Below, one piece after another: positions 1 to 8,373 of a stretch of DNA of 64,000 bases; the stretch's first letter is position 1, and each line of letters begins with the position of its first letter. The notes under the pieces were generated by a model. The model searched no databases. It worked only from the letters and a program-made list of their open reading frames with translations, and was not told the origin of the DNA. The translations under genes and the position numbers were made by a program. Source of the DNA: Telluribacter roseus (lineage in GTDB: Bacteria; Bacteroidota; Bacteroidia; Cytophagales; Spirosomataceae); the NCBI RefSeq assembly GCF_017355915.2, contig NZ_JAFEUV020000017.1:1-64000 (forward strand). The letters run 5' to 3'.

Positions 1-13
1 CTATAAAGCTAAA

Positions 14-43
14 AGCAGTAGAAGCCCTAGGGCTTCTACTGCT
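14..43. terminator. Perfect 30-bp palindrome, probable terminator hairpin
   Basis: The 30 bases are identical to their own reverse complement, centred on CCCTAGGG, so the transcript can fold into a 13-bp stem with a 4-nt loop on either strand. The flanks are A-rich on the left and T-rich on the right, which suits a bidirectional intrinsic terminator for a gene left of the window and for the adenosyltransferase gene on the minus strand. A palindromic protein site is the alternative. Confidence 0.5.
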
Positions 44-189
44 GAATTTGTTTAACTCCAATCACCTAAAAATCTGTATCGTTTTTTTAGGTCGGGACAG
101 ATTCCTGATTTAACCAGGAACGGAACAATAACTTTCCTTTCATCTAAATATATCCTCTTTCAGTTGCCTTGACAGCTTACCTACGGTCA

Positions 190-738
190 CTACACCCGCG
201 GCTTCCACGTTACTTCTTCGGCTCCTAATTCCTGCGTCATAATGCGGCAGAGCATGAAGAGGTAGTCCGACAGGCGGTTGAGGTACCTGATGATAATGTC
301 TTCCACTGGCTCCTGATCGTGCAGGTTGATGACCATGCGCTCGGCGCGGCGGCATACCGTACGCGCCACGTGCCCGAAAGATACGGAGTGGTGGCCACCG
401 GGCAGCACAAAGGCCCGCAGGGGCGGGAGCTGTGCATCCAACGCATCCATTTCCCGCTCCAGCAGTTGTATATCCTCCTCGTGCAGGTCGGGTAGGCGTT
501 TGCGGGTCTGGTCGGGTTCGGAGGCCAGGTGGGAGCCAATGGTAAAGAGCCGGTCCTGCACTTCCTTCAGCAAGTCACGGCGCCCCTCGTTGACGGGCTG
601 GTCGCGCAGCAAGCCTACATAAGCATTCAGTTCATCCACGGTCCCGTAGGCTTCGATGCGTACATGCGCTTTGCTCAGGCGGGTACCTCCCACAAGAGTA
701 GTCGTGCCCTGGTCGCCGGTTTTGGTATATATTTTCAT
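190..738 (-). CDS. PduO-type cob(I)alamin adenosyltransferase
   Basis: A 182-residue protein of the ATP:corrinoid adenosyltransferase family (PduO type), which transfers the adenosyl group of ATP to cob(I)alamin to make coenzyme B12 in the cytosol. The N-terminal ATP-binding signature TKTGDQGTTTLVGG is at residues 5-18, followed by the family's YGTVDELNAYVG at 31-42. The C-terminal helices carry CRRAERMVINL (129-139) and YLNRLSDYLFMLCR (152-165), the usual Arg-rich ATP site and corrinoid-pocket helices. I chose the ATG at 738 because the family starts with MKIYTKTGD; an upstream in-frame start would add 17 unconserved residues. It is a single gene, divergent from the next membrane protein. 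Family length is usually 180-190 residues, so it looks intact. Confidence 0.93.
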   Translation of the reverse strand: MKIYTKTGDQGTTTLVGGTRLSKAHVRIEAYGTVDELNAYVGLLRDQPVNEGRRDLLKEVQDRLFTIGSHLASEPDQTRKRLPDLHEEDIQLLEREMDALDAQLPPLRAFVLPGGHHSVSFGHVARTVCRRAERMVINLHDQEPVEDIIIRYLNRLSDYLFMLCRIMTQELGAEEVTWKPRV

Positions 739-841
739 AGGTAAATCAGAAAAATGGTCGCTGCAAGGTAAGTAATCGGGGGATATCATTCCCTAGCTGA
801 CAACTTCTTTCGCAGGATTAGGTTTTGGAAGGTGCTCCACC

Positions 842-849
842 TAATTTTG
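842..849 (+). promoter_or_regulatory. Candidate Bacteroidota -7 box TAATTTTG
   Basis: TAATTTTG fits the Bacteroidota -7 consensus TAnnTTTG and lies 48 bases before the ATG of the membrane protein at 898. The nearest TTG upstream (825-827) is only 14 bases away, shorter than usual, so the -33 element is weak. Confidence 0.3.
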
Positions 850-897
850 CGGCATTAATTTAGTCATAGCATTTTACCCCTTTCTATTTAAGTATAC

Positions 898-1419
898 ATG
901 AAAGTAACAACATTCGGAATAAAGGTCTGGAGAGCACTCTCGGTACTGTTTGTCGTAGGCTCTCTGATATGGACCTATACCGTATTTCCTGAGTCCGTGG
1001 CGGTTGATTTTAACGAAGTAGGAACACCTAAAAACTACCTGAGCAGAGAGGCTGTATTTTATATCGCGATGGGACTTATCCTGTTCAACAACGTGGTGAT
1101 CATGGCCGTTGCCCGCCAGATTCCAAAGGTACCTTCTCAGCTACTCCCTATCCCCAAGCGGGATGAGTGGCGCCTGCATCGCGACGAGCTGAATGAGCAC
1201 TTGCTCAACTGGATCTACTGCCTGGTAGCTGCCATCAACACCATTTTGGCGCTGAGCTTTTTCTCTCTGGCGACGGTCAACAGCAGCCAGTTCAAAAACG
1301 ACGTATTTGATTTTGCCTGGTTGTTCTACCTGGGTGTAGGTATGCTGCTGATCATATTGGTGTCGCTGCCTATACGCCTGATGCGTCCTCCCGTTCCCAA
1401 AGAAGAAGAGGAGCTGTGA
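898..1419 (+). CDS. Four-helix membrane protein, DUF1648-like N-terminus
   Basis: A 173-residue protein with four likely transmembrane segments (about residues 12-30, 50-72, 103-126 and 140-162) and a charged tail ending in a run of Glu. After the first helix the stretch FPESVAVDFNEVGTPKNYLSR resembles the extracytoplasmic segment of DUF1648/SdpI-like proteins (a PxxipvHfnxxGxpdxy pattern), which suggests but does not prove that family. No catalytic motif is visible and I do not assign a function. The stop codon overlaps the GTG upstream of queA, so the two genes are probably co-transcribed and may be translationally coupled; the functional link between them is unknown. Confidence 0.75.
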   Translation: MKVTTFGIKVWRALSVLFVVGSLIWTYTVFPESVAVDFNEVGTPKNYLSREAVFYIAMGLILFNNVVIMAVARQIPKVPSQLLPIPKRDEWRLHRDELNEHLLNWIYCLVAAINTILALSFFSLATVNSSQFKNDVFDFAWLFYLGVGMLLIILVSLPIRLMRPPVPKEEEEL

Positions 1420-1424
1420 CCCCT

Positions 1425-2660
1425 ATGAATCACGAATGGCTGCAACGGGCCGAAAGGATCCGGCTCGAAGAATATGAGTACGCTCTCCCCGATGACCGCA
1501 TAGCCCGCTATCCGCTGAGCCCCAGGGATAGCTCAAAGCTACTGGTATACCAGCAGGGCGAAATTGATCATCACCATTTTTACAACCTCCCCGAGCACCT
1601 GCCCGCCGAGGCGCTGCTGGTATTTAATGATACCCGTGTGATACCCGCGCGGGCGTATTTTCAGAAGCCGACTGGTGCTACCATAGAGGTGCTACTGCTG
1701 CATCCCGAGGAGCCTACCCGCATCATCAACGATGCCATGCTGGTACGTAACGAGTGCGTGTGGGAGTGTATGATCGGAAACAAGAAAAGGTGGAAGCTCG
1801 CAGAAACGCTCACCACTACCCTCACCGTATCCGGACAGGAGTTAGAGCTGAAGGCTTCCTACGCCGACTATGAACACAACCGCGTACGGCTGCAGTGGGA
1901 CGCAGACCTAACGTTCCTGGAAGTAGTGCAGGCGCTGGGTGAGATACCCCTGCCTCCTTACCTCAAGCGCGACACCGAGGAGAGCGACAAGCAAACCTAC
2001 CAGACGGTATACGCCCGTCAGGAGGGCGCCGTAGCGGCGCCGACGGCCGGTCTGCACTTTACTGACAAGGTATTTGAGCAGTTGGACCACAAGGGCATCC
2101 GGCGCAGCTTCCTGACGCTGCACGTAGGCGCAGGTACCTTCCAGCCCATCAAAGCGGGTACTGTGGTAGAGCACCACATGCACGCCGAACAGGTGGTATA
2201 CACGCGGGAGCTGATCGAGCAACTGCTGCAACGGATAGATACCATCATCGCGGTAGGTACTACTTCGCTGCGCTCGCTGGAAAGCCTGTACTGGTACGGG
2301 GTGAAGCTACTGCGGCAGGATACTACGGAGTTCTGGATTGAAAAGCTGTATCCGTATCCCTTTGCCCCCGCCGATCTTCCCTCTGCGCAGGAGGCCCTAA
2401 CGGCTATACTTATCTATATGGATGAAAAGGGTGTGACGCAACTGGTGGGCGAAACGGAAATATTCATCTTCCCCGGCTACCCCTTCCGGCTGTGCCGCGG
2501 CCTCATAACTAACTACCACCAACCCGGCTCTACCCTTATCCTGCTGGTAGCCGCTTTCGTAGGGGAAGACTGGAAGAAGATATACAACGAAGCTTTCGCC
2601 AAAGACTACCGCTTCCTGAGCTACGGCGATTCGTCACTGCTGTGGCGGAACAGTCATTGA
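1425..2660 (+). CDS. queA: S-adenosylmethionine:tRNA ribosyltransferase-isomerase (QueA)
   Basis: QueA moves the ribosyl part of S-adenosylmethionine onto 7-aminomethyl-7-deazaguanine in tRNA to form epoxyqueuosine, a wobble-position modification at position 34. The family signatures are visible: LLVFNDTRVIPAR near residue 65, GAVAAPTAGLHFT near 200, LHVGAGTFQPI near 230, GTTSLRSLES near 280, and the C-terminal LITNYHQPGSTLILLVAAF. At about 411 residues it is longer than the roughly 345-residue enterobacterial enzyme, as is usual in Bacteroidota. I chose the ATG at 1425; a GTG at 1416 overlaps the upstream stop as GTGA and is an equally coupled alternative adding three residues. A 24-bp hairpin follows the gene. 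Confidence 0.93.
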   Translation: MNHEWLQRAERIRLEEYEYALPDDRIARYPLSPRDSSKLLVYQQGEIDHHHFYNLPEHLPAEALLVFNDTRVIPARAYFQKPTGATIEVLLLHPEEPTRIINDAMLVRNECVWECMIGNKKRWKLAETLTTTLTVSGQELELKASYADYEHNRVRLQWDADLTFLEVVQALGEIPLPPYLKRDTEESDKQTYQTVYARQEGAVAAPTAGLHFTDKVFEQLDHKGIRRSFLTLHVGAGTFQPIKAGTVVEHHMHAEQVVYTRELIEQLLQRIDTIIAVGTTSLRSLESLYWYGVKLLRQDTTEFWIEKLYPYPFAPADLPSAQEALTAILIYMDEKGVTQLVGETEIFIFPGYPFRLCRGLITNYHQPGSTLILLVAAFVGEDWKKIYNEAFAKDYRFLSYGDSSLLWRNSH

Positions 2661-2690
2661 GTGAATGGTGAATGAGTGATTGAGTGAATT
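2658..2690. repeat. Degenerate GAGTGAAT microrepeat after queA
   Basis: The bases directly after the queA stop repeat GTGAATG/GAGTGATT units several times. A closely similar tract (sharing GAATGAGTGATT) follows the stop of the beta-barrel gene at 5733-5762. No coding role is evident. Confidence 0.5.
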
Positions 2691-2696
2691 GCTATA

Positions 2697-2757
2697 CGAA
2701 AGTTGATTGCGGATTTGCGAGTTATTAGATAATTCGCAAATCCGCAATCAACTTTCG
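2697..2757. terminator. 24-bp perfect inverted repeat, probable queA terminator
   Basis: Left arm 2697-2720 and right arm 2734-2757 are perfect reverse complements around a 13-base AT-rich loop. It lies 37 bases after the queA stop and is followed by a pyrimidine-rich tract, so the simplest reading is a transcription terminator. The long stem and large loop are unusual for a minimal intrinsic terminator, and a repeated element is possible. Confidence 0.55.
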
Positions 2758-2760
2758 ACA

Positions 2761-2811
2761 CTTTCTTCCTTTCCTCCCCTTCTCCCTTCCTGCTTTCCTC
2801 CTCCTCCCTTT
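2761..2811. repeat. 51-base polypyrimidine tract
   Basis: On the plus strand all bases are C or T except one G at 2792. The tract lies between the queA hairpin and the promoter-like box of the next gene. Such tracts can form triplex DNA or stay unstructured in RNA; no specific role can be read from the sequence. Confidence 0.6.
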
Positions 2812-2867
2812 AACCTTATTTAACATTGTTGCAAGGACTATTAACCTAGTTCTTCAGAGGGCTACGG

Positions 2868-2875
2868 TACTTTTG
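2868..2875 (+). promoter_or_regulatory. Candidate -7 box TACTTTTG
   Basis: TACTTTTG matches TAnnTTTG and lies 40 bases before the start of the beta-barrel receptor gene. I see no good TTG at the expected -33 distance. Confidence 0.33.
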
Positions 2876-2915
2876 GTGCATCGATCATTCGACACAACAA
2901 AAGCACCTGTTAGCC

Positions 2916-5714
2916 ATGAAAAAACTTTCCTATCTCCTTCCTCTGCTCCTGTACTGGCTCTGCGCGCCGGCTCTAGCCCAGACGCCCGCCAAGGTAAGCA
3001 TCAGGGGCGCGGCGGTAGACTCCGCCAGCCACCCACTCGACGGCGCCACCGTCATGCTCCTCAGCGGCCAGGACTCCTCCCTGGTCTCCTTTGCCCGCTC
3101 CCAGAGCAACGGCGGCTTTGAGTTTAAAAACGTTGACAACCGGGCCTACCTGCTCCAGATTACCTACGTGGGTCTACAGAAGTACACGCAGCCGCTGGAT
3201 GTACAGCCTACACCAACGCTCGACTTGGGTACCCTGCACCTGCTTCCGGTTCCGAAAGACCTGAGTGAAGTCCTCATCAAGGGAGAGCGGGCGCCGGTGC
3301 AGATTAAGCAGGATACCATTGAGTACAATGCGGGCTCCTTCAAAGTACAGCCCAATGCCGTCGTGGAAGACCTGCTCAAACGCCTGCCGGGCGTGGAGGT
3401 AGAGCGCGACGGTACCGTACGGGCGCAGGGCCAGCAGGTACAACGCGTGACGGTGGACGGCAAGGAGTTCTTTGGTCGTGACCCCAAAATAGCTACCCGC
3501 AACCTACCCGCCGACGCCATTGAAAAGGTACAGGTACTGGATCGCAAATCGGACCAGGCGCAGTTTACGGGCATTGACGACGGGCAGCGCGAAAAGACCA
3601 TCAACCTTACGCTAAAAGAGGAGAAGAAAAACCTGACCTTCGGCAACCTCACCGCTGGCGCCGGTCCCGACAACCGCTACTCTCTTCGCGGCAACCTCAA
3701 CCGCTTCTCCAAAACAAAGCAACTCTCCCTGCTCGGCATGGGCAACAATGTAAATCAGCAGGGCTTTTCGATGGACGACTACATGAACTTCACCGGCGCT
3801 GCGCAACGGATGATGTCGGGACAAAGGGTACTTATCCAGATCAATGGCGACGAGGACACCGAAATACCGCTCAACTTTGGCGGACGCACCAACGGCTACC
3901 TCACCAACTGGGCCGGGGGTGTCAACTTCAACAACCAGATTACCCCCAAAACCGAGATCAACGGCAGCTACTTCTACAACCAGCTGGGCCAGGATATTGG
4001 ACAGCTGGTCAATCGCCAGACGTTCCTGCCTAACCGTACCTTCAGCAGTACCCAGAATACCGCCCAGCATACCGGCAACACCACCCACCGCGGCAACCTG
4101 GTACTGGACCAGAAGATCGATTCGTCCAACTCCTTCCGCTGGACCAACCGCTTCGACTACCGCCAGAACAACGCTGCCGTGACTGGTGAAAGTCGTGCCT
4201 TTGCCGGCAACGGGGAGCTCGAGAATGAGGGGGTTCGGACTACCTTTTCACAGAACGACGGTATCCGGCTGAACTCGGAGTTGCTGCTGCGTCACCAGTT
4301 CCGGAAGAAAGGCCGTACTCTGAGCAGTACCCTCACCTTTGGCTTGGATCAGAACGACCGTAATGGTACCCTCAACGCCACCAACCGCTTCTTTGACGGG
4401 GATAGCGCAGTACCTACCCGAATAGATACCCTCCGCCAGCAGAACGAGCAGACCAATGACCGGCAAAACTACGGTGTCACCCTCTCCTACACCGAGCCTA
4501 TAGCCAAACGCAAGTACCTTGAGCTGAATTACGCGTGGCAAAAAGCCCTCAACGACGTGGATCGCCGGGTATATGATTTAGGAGGCGAAGGCCTCAGCCG
4601 CCGCCTCAACCAGCAGCTCAGCAACCAGTTCCACAATAGTTTTACCTATCAGCGCGGGGGCTTTAACCTGCGTACCAACCAGAAAAAGTACAACGGCTCC
4701 ATAGGACTGAGCGTGCAGCAGTCGTCGCTGCGGGGGGAACTCGTAAGGCAGGACGTGGACATTAACCGCAGTTTCCTGAACGCGCTGCCCAACGCCCGCT
4801 TCCAGTACAACCTGGGCGACACCCGCAACCTCAACCTGACCTACGATACTGACGTACGCGAGCCGGGTATTCAGCAGCTAGCGCCCGTGGTGGATAATAC
4901 TGACCCGCTCAACATCTATGAGGGTAATCCCAGCCTGCGGCCCGAGTACAACCACCGGTTTACGCTGCGGTACTTCGACTTCAACGCGCTGCGGTCCAGC
5001 AATCTGTTTGGCTTCCTGAACTTTACCTACACCGCCAACCGCATTACCGACAGCCAGCAGATCGACGAGCGGCTGGTACGTACCTTCCGTCCTGTCAACG
5101 TGCGCAACGACTACACCTTTAACGGCGACGTGTCGAAGGGCTTCCGCATCCGCCCCATCAACACCCGCGTGAGCGTAAGTACCAACCTGCTGTACAACCG
5201 CTCCATCACCCCCGTCAACAACATCGACAACCAGACGCGCCGCCTGGTGAGCCGCAACACGCTACGCCTTGAGTACCGCTACAAGGAGGTATTTGATATC
5301 GCAGCCAGCGCCCGCCTCACCTACAACCAGACCGCCTACTCGCTGAATACGTCGCTGAACCAGCGCTTCACCAACCAGAACTACGACATCGAGGCCAACT
5401 GGCACATCGGCAAGGTAATTCACCTAAGCTCCACGCTTGACTATGCCATCTATAACTTCCCCGACTCGGATTTCAGTCAGCGGGTACCCATCTGGAACGC
5501 ATCGGTGGCCCACGCGTTCCTGAAAAACAAGCGGGGAGAGCTGAAGCTATCGGCTGTGGACCTGCTCAACCGCAACGTAGTCATCAACCGCGTAGCCCAG
5601 GCCAACTTCGTACAGGACGAGCAGATCCGCTCCCTGCAGCGGTACTTCCTGCTCAGCTTTACCTACTCACTAGGTGCCAAACCAAAACCCCAGATGAGAG
5701 GGTTCGGCGGATAA
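2916..5714 (+). CDS. Outer-membrane beta-barrel (TonB-receptor-like) protein
   Basis: A 932-residue secreted protein with a signal peptide (residues 1-22, ending LCAPALAQ). It continues with a CarboxypepD_reg-like beta-sandwich (about 25-110: VSIRGAAVDS...GATVMLLSGQD), then a plug-like domain (about 120-225: VVEDLLKRLPGVEVERDGTV, RVTVDGKEFFGRDPK) and a long aromatic beta-barrel of the OMP_b-brl_3 type that ends in an F-rich C-terminal strand followed by a short tail. This family resembles TonB-dependent receptors but is usually annotated only as an outer-membrane beta-barrel protein; the substrate is not predictable. A GLPGLI protein follows 130 bases downstream and a two-component system after that. 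Such receptors often neighbour GLPGLI proteins in this phylum, so a shared envelope function is likely. Confidence 0.88.
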   Translation: MKKLSYLLPLLLYWLCAPALAQTPAKVSIRGAAVDSASHPLDGATVMLLSGQDSSLVSFARSQSNGGFEFKNVDNRAYLLQITYVGLQKYTQPLDVQPTPTLDLGTLHLLPVPKDLSEVLIKGERAPVQIKQDTIEYNAGSFKVQPNAVVEDLLKRLPGVEVERDGTVRAQGQQVQRVTVDGKEFFGRDPKIATRNLPADAIEKVQVLDRKSDQAQFTGIDDGQREKTINLTLKEEKKNLTFGNLTAGAGPDNRYSLRGNLNRFSKTKQLSLLGMGNNVNQQGFSMDDYMNFTGAAQRMMSGQRVLIQINGDEDTEIPLNFGGRTNGYLTNWAGGVNFNNQITPKTEINGSYFYNQLGQDIGQLVNRQTFLPNRTFSSTQNTAQHTGNTTHRGNLVLDQKIDSSNSFRWTNRFDYRQNNAAVTGESRAFAGNGELENEGVRTTFSQNDGIRLNSELLLRHQFRKKGRTLSSTLTFGLDQNDRNGTLNATNRFFDGDSAVPTRIDTLRQQNEQTNDRQNYGVTLSYTEPIAKRKYLELNYAWQKALNDVDRRVYDLGGEGLSRRLNQQLSNQFHNSFTYQRGGFNLRTNQKKYNGSIGLSVQQSSLRGELVRQDVDINRSFLNALPNARFQYNLGDTRNLNLTYDTDVREPGIQQLAPVVDNTDPLNIYEGNPSLRPEYNHRFTLRYFDFNALRSSNLFGFLNFTYTANRITDSQQIDERLVRTFRPVNVRNDYTFNGDVSKGFRIRPINTRVSVSTNLLYNRSITPVNNIDNQTRRLVSRNTLRLEYRYKEVFDIAASARLTYNQTAYSLNTSLNQRFTNQNYDIEANWHIGKVIHLSSTLDYAIYNFPDSDFSQRVPIWNASVAHAFLKNKRGELKLSAVDLLNRNVVINRVAQANFVQDEQIRSLQRYFLLSFTYSLGAKPKPQMRGFGG

Positions 5715-5732
5715 CCCGGCAGCTTTGATTTA

Positions 5733-5762
5733 TTGAGTGAATGAATGAGAGAATGAGTGATT
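5733..5762. repeat. Degenerate GAGTGAAT/GAATGAGT microrepeat
   Basis: A short imperfect tract of GAGTGAAT-GAATGAGA-GAATGAGT units begins 18 bases after the beta-barrel stop. It resembles the tract at 2658-2690, showing that the motif recurs just behind stop codons in this genome. Confidence 0.45.
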
Positions 5763-5844
5763 ATTAGCGTGAGAGCTCTGTGCTAAAACTCTAAATAATT
5801 TGTGGTAAAAATTTGAAAGCAAGCATTTTAAACCAAAATAAAGC

Positions 5845-6570
5845 ATGAAAAAGATACTGCTAAGTTTACTGATTGCTGTTTACTCGCTGGGAAGTACCCT
5901 GGCTCAGACCAATGAAGGCATTGTCCTCTACGACCAGAAGATCAACATGCACCGCCGCCTGCCTGATGAGTCCATGAAAGCCATGATGCCGGAGTTCCAT
6001 ACTGATAAAATGCAACTGGCACTACGGGGGGCGGAGTCGTTGTACAAGAATGTGGAGGTCAGTGACGTCGATGAGGAAGTAACCGATCAGAACGGCAACG
6101 CCATGCGGATGGTGATCCGGGTACCGCAGAACGAAATCTATCGTAACTTTGATCAGAAAAAAGGGGTGGAGCTGCGCGAACTAGCCGGACAGAAGTTCCT
6201 GATTCAGGATGAACTAAAACAGACGCCCTGGAAACTGACCGGCGAAACGAAGAAGATCAACGGCTACGACTGCATGAAGGCTACCTATACCCAGCCCGAG
6301 CGCAACCAGCCGGTGGTGGCCTGGTTTACGGAGGCTATCCCGGTACCCAGTGGTCCGGCGGGTTATGGTGGTCTGCCGGGGCTGATTCTGGAACTGGATG
6401 TAAATGACAGCGAGATAGTCTATACTGCCACAAAGCTGGACTTCAAAAAACTATCCAATACCGACCTGAAGGTACCTGCGGGAGGTAAGAAGGTTACAGA
6501 AGCCCAGTTCAATAAAATCCGCGATGATTTTATGAAGGAGAGAGGTGGCATGATACGTATAGGTGGTTAG
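5845..6570 (+). CDS. GLPGLI family secreted protein
   Basis: A 241-residue protein with a Sec signal peptide (MKKILLSLLIAVYSLGSTLAQ, residues 1-21) and, near residue 175, the name-giving motif of the GLPGLI family (TIGR01200) in the context GPAGYGGLPGLILELDV. Members are Bacteroidota proteins of unknown function that are exported, probably to the periplasm or outer membrane, and commonly sit beside beta-barrel receptor genes, as here. Further family features are the single Cys in KKINGYDCMKATYT and the AWFTEAIPVPSGP segment before the GLPGLI motif. The length is normal for the family. It probably forms a unit with the upstream receptor, though 130 bases separate them. Confidence 0.92.
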   Translation: MKKILLSLLIAVYSLGSTLAQTNEGIVLYDQKINMHRRLPDESMKAMMPEFHTDKMQLALRGAESLYKNVEVSDVDEEVTDQNGNAMRMVIRVPQNEIYRNFDQKKGVELRELAGQKFLIQDELKQTPWKLTGETKKINGYDCMKATYTQPERNQPVVAWFTEAIPVPSGPAGYGGLPGLILELDVNDSEIVYTATKLDFKKLSNTDLKVPAGGKKVTEAQFNKIRDDFMKERGGMIRIGG

Positions 6571-6711
6571 TAGGAGGAGCTTTAAGCTGTAGGTTATATG
6601 CTATATGCTTTTGGTCCTATACACCTACCGGCACTAGTACAACCCAGGCCATAAACGAACCTATCAGATTTTAGAATTAGATATCACAAATAGCCTGATA
6701 GCAGCTAGCTC

Positions 6712-8373
6712 ATGCAGCGATCGAACAGAAATATACTACCCGCCACCCTGATGGTCGCCAGCTTACTACTGCTGGCGGCCTTTCAGGCGTTCTGGCTGCG
6801 ACAGGAGTACGCTGAACAAAGGGACCTGCTGCTGAGAGAAGCAAACCTGCTGTTTGCAAATACTGTACAGGCACTGGAAGACTCCGTAATTCAGCAGAAA
6901 GTAGCGGTATCCTTTCAAGGTGAAAAAACTGACAAGGTAGTTTGGAAGAGGTCTACCAAACAGGGCAGCTTACAGGCCGATACTTTGGTATTCTTCCAGA
7001 GCCACACTGCGCCGGGTCAGGACGAGGCAGGAAACTCAATACGGGACTCCGAGCAGGTATCCAATATAGAAATCCGGATCATGGGTACATCGGCCGAAGG
7101 CGATTCTCTGAAACAGATGATCAGTCGGGTGCTCAGGCCGGTGCAGCGTCGAATTAATCTCCACAAAAAGAGTCCAGATGTTAACGGTGGCGTCCCCGGC
7201 CCCCCACCGCTCCAGCATGACCGGTTTCTTGTCCGTCTGGGTAACGATACCTTACCTATCAAAAATCTGGAAGCGGCCTATGCGCAACGTCTTCAGAAGG
7301 CAGGCATCAACCTGTCCTTTACCGTCAGACGTACTCCTGAGGCTCGCGGCAACCAGGCTCCCGGGCCTCCACCCGCTTTGCCGGCACCCGGCCTTAGGTC
7401 TATTATTTCGAGGTACTCTGCGGTCTTTACTGCGGCCCTGCGTACGTTGCCGGTACCTAGTAGTATGCCTATGGATTCCAGATATTCTGCGATCTTTACC
7501 GGGCACCAAGGTTTTCTTTTTCGGAAAATCATTCCGCAGCTCCTGTTCTCGGTGTTCCTGCTAGCTGTGACTAGTCTGGCTTTTGCCGTCATTCACCTGA
7601 ACTTACAGCGGCAGCGGCGGCTCATCCAGCTCAAAAACGACTTTATCAGCAACGTAACGCACGAGCTCAAAACACCCATTGCCACCGTGGGTGTAGCGCT
7701 GGAAGCCCTGCAGAGCTTTGACGTAGATCGTAATCCGGAGCAAACCCGCGAGTATCTCGACATCTCCCGCAAGGAGCTGGACCGCCTCTCGATGCTGGTG
7801 GATAAGGTACTTAAGATGGCGCTCTTTGAACAGCAGGACTTGGCGCTCACACCCGAGCGGCTGGATGCAGACCAACTGGTCCGGCAAGTATTAAGTACAA
7901 TGAAACCCCAGCTGGAAAAGTACGGAGCACTATGTACGTATGAGCCGCACGGAGACAACTTCACCCTGCTTGCCGATCGCGTGCACCTGACCAACGTGCT
8001 GTACAACCTGCTCGACAATGCCCTCAAGTACAGCGAAGGTACTCCCACAGTTAGCATTAGGCTAAGTACTACGGATGAACAGCTAAGACTGGAAGTACTG
8101 GACAAAGGCATCGGTATACCCGCGGAGTACCGCCACAGAATTTTTGAGAAGTTTTTCCGGGTACCTTCCGGTAATATCCATAATGTAAAAGGCTACGGCC
8201 TCGGACTCAGCTACGTCGCCAGCGTAGTGAAGGCCCACCAGGGACGCATTGAGGTGGAGAGTGAGCCCCAGCAGGGCAGCCGCTTTACCCTACTTCTGCC
8301 ACGTGGCCTCCATCAGCCAATTAATAATAACACCACAAGTACCCATGACACGCATCAAACTACTGTACGTTGA
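6712..8373 (+). CDS. Membrane sensor histidine kinase
   Basis: A 553-residue two-component sensor. An N-terminal transmembrane helix (about residues 9-28) and a second one near 283-303 bracket a periplasmic sensor region of about 250 residues that is Pro-rich in its middle. The cytoplasmic part has a HisKA dimerisation domain with the phospho-acceptor His in FISNVTHELKTPIATV (about 318-333) and a HATPase_c domain with the N box NVLYNLLDNALKYSEG, the G1 box DKGIGIPAEYR and the G2 box GYGLGLSYV. Its last 29 bases overlap the response regulator gene, so the two are one operon. The signal is unknown; position next to the receptor/GLPGLI genes suggests envelope sensing. Confidence 0.93.
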   Translation: MQRSNRNILPATLMVASLLLLAAFQAFWLRQEYAEQRDLLLREANLLFANTVQALEDSVIQQKVAVSFQGEKTDKVVWKRSTKQGSLQADTLVFFQSHTAPGQDEAGNSIRDSEQVSNIEIRIMGTSAEGDSLKQMISRVLRPVQRRINLHKKSPDVNGGVPGPPPLQHDRFLVRLGNDTLPIKNLEAAYAQRLQKAGINLSFTVRRTPEARGNQAPGPPPALPAPGLRSIISRYSAVFTAALRTLPVPSSMPMDSRYSAIFTGHQGFLFRKIIPQLLFSVFLLAVTSLAFAVIHLNLQRQRRLIQLKNDFISNVTHELKTPIATVGVALEALQSFDVDRNPEQTREYLDISRKELDRLSMLVDKVLKMALFEQQDLALTPERLDADQLVRQVLSTMKPQLEKYGALCTYEPHGDNFTLLADRVHLTNVLYNLLDNALKYSEGTPTVSIRLSTTDEQLRLEVLDKGIGIPAEYRHRIFEKFFRVPSGNIHNVKGYGLGLSYVASVVKAHQGRIEVESEPQQGSRFTLLLPRGLHQPINNNTTSTHDTHQTTVR

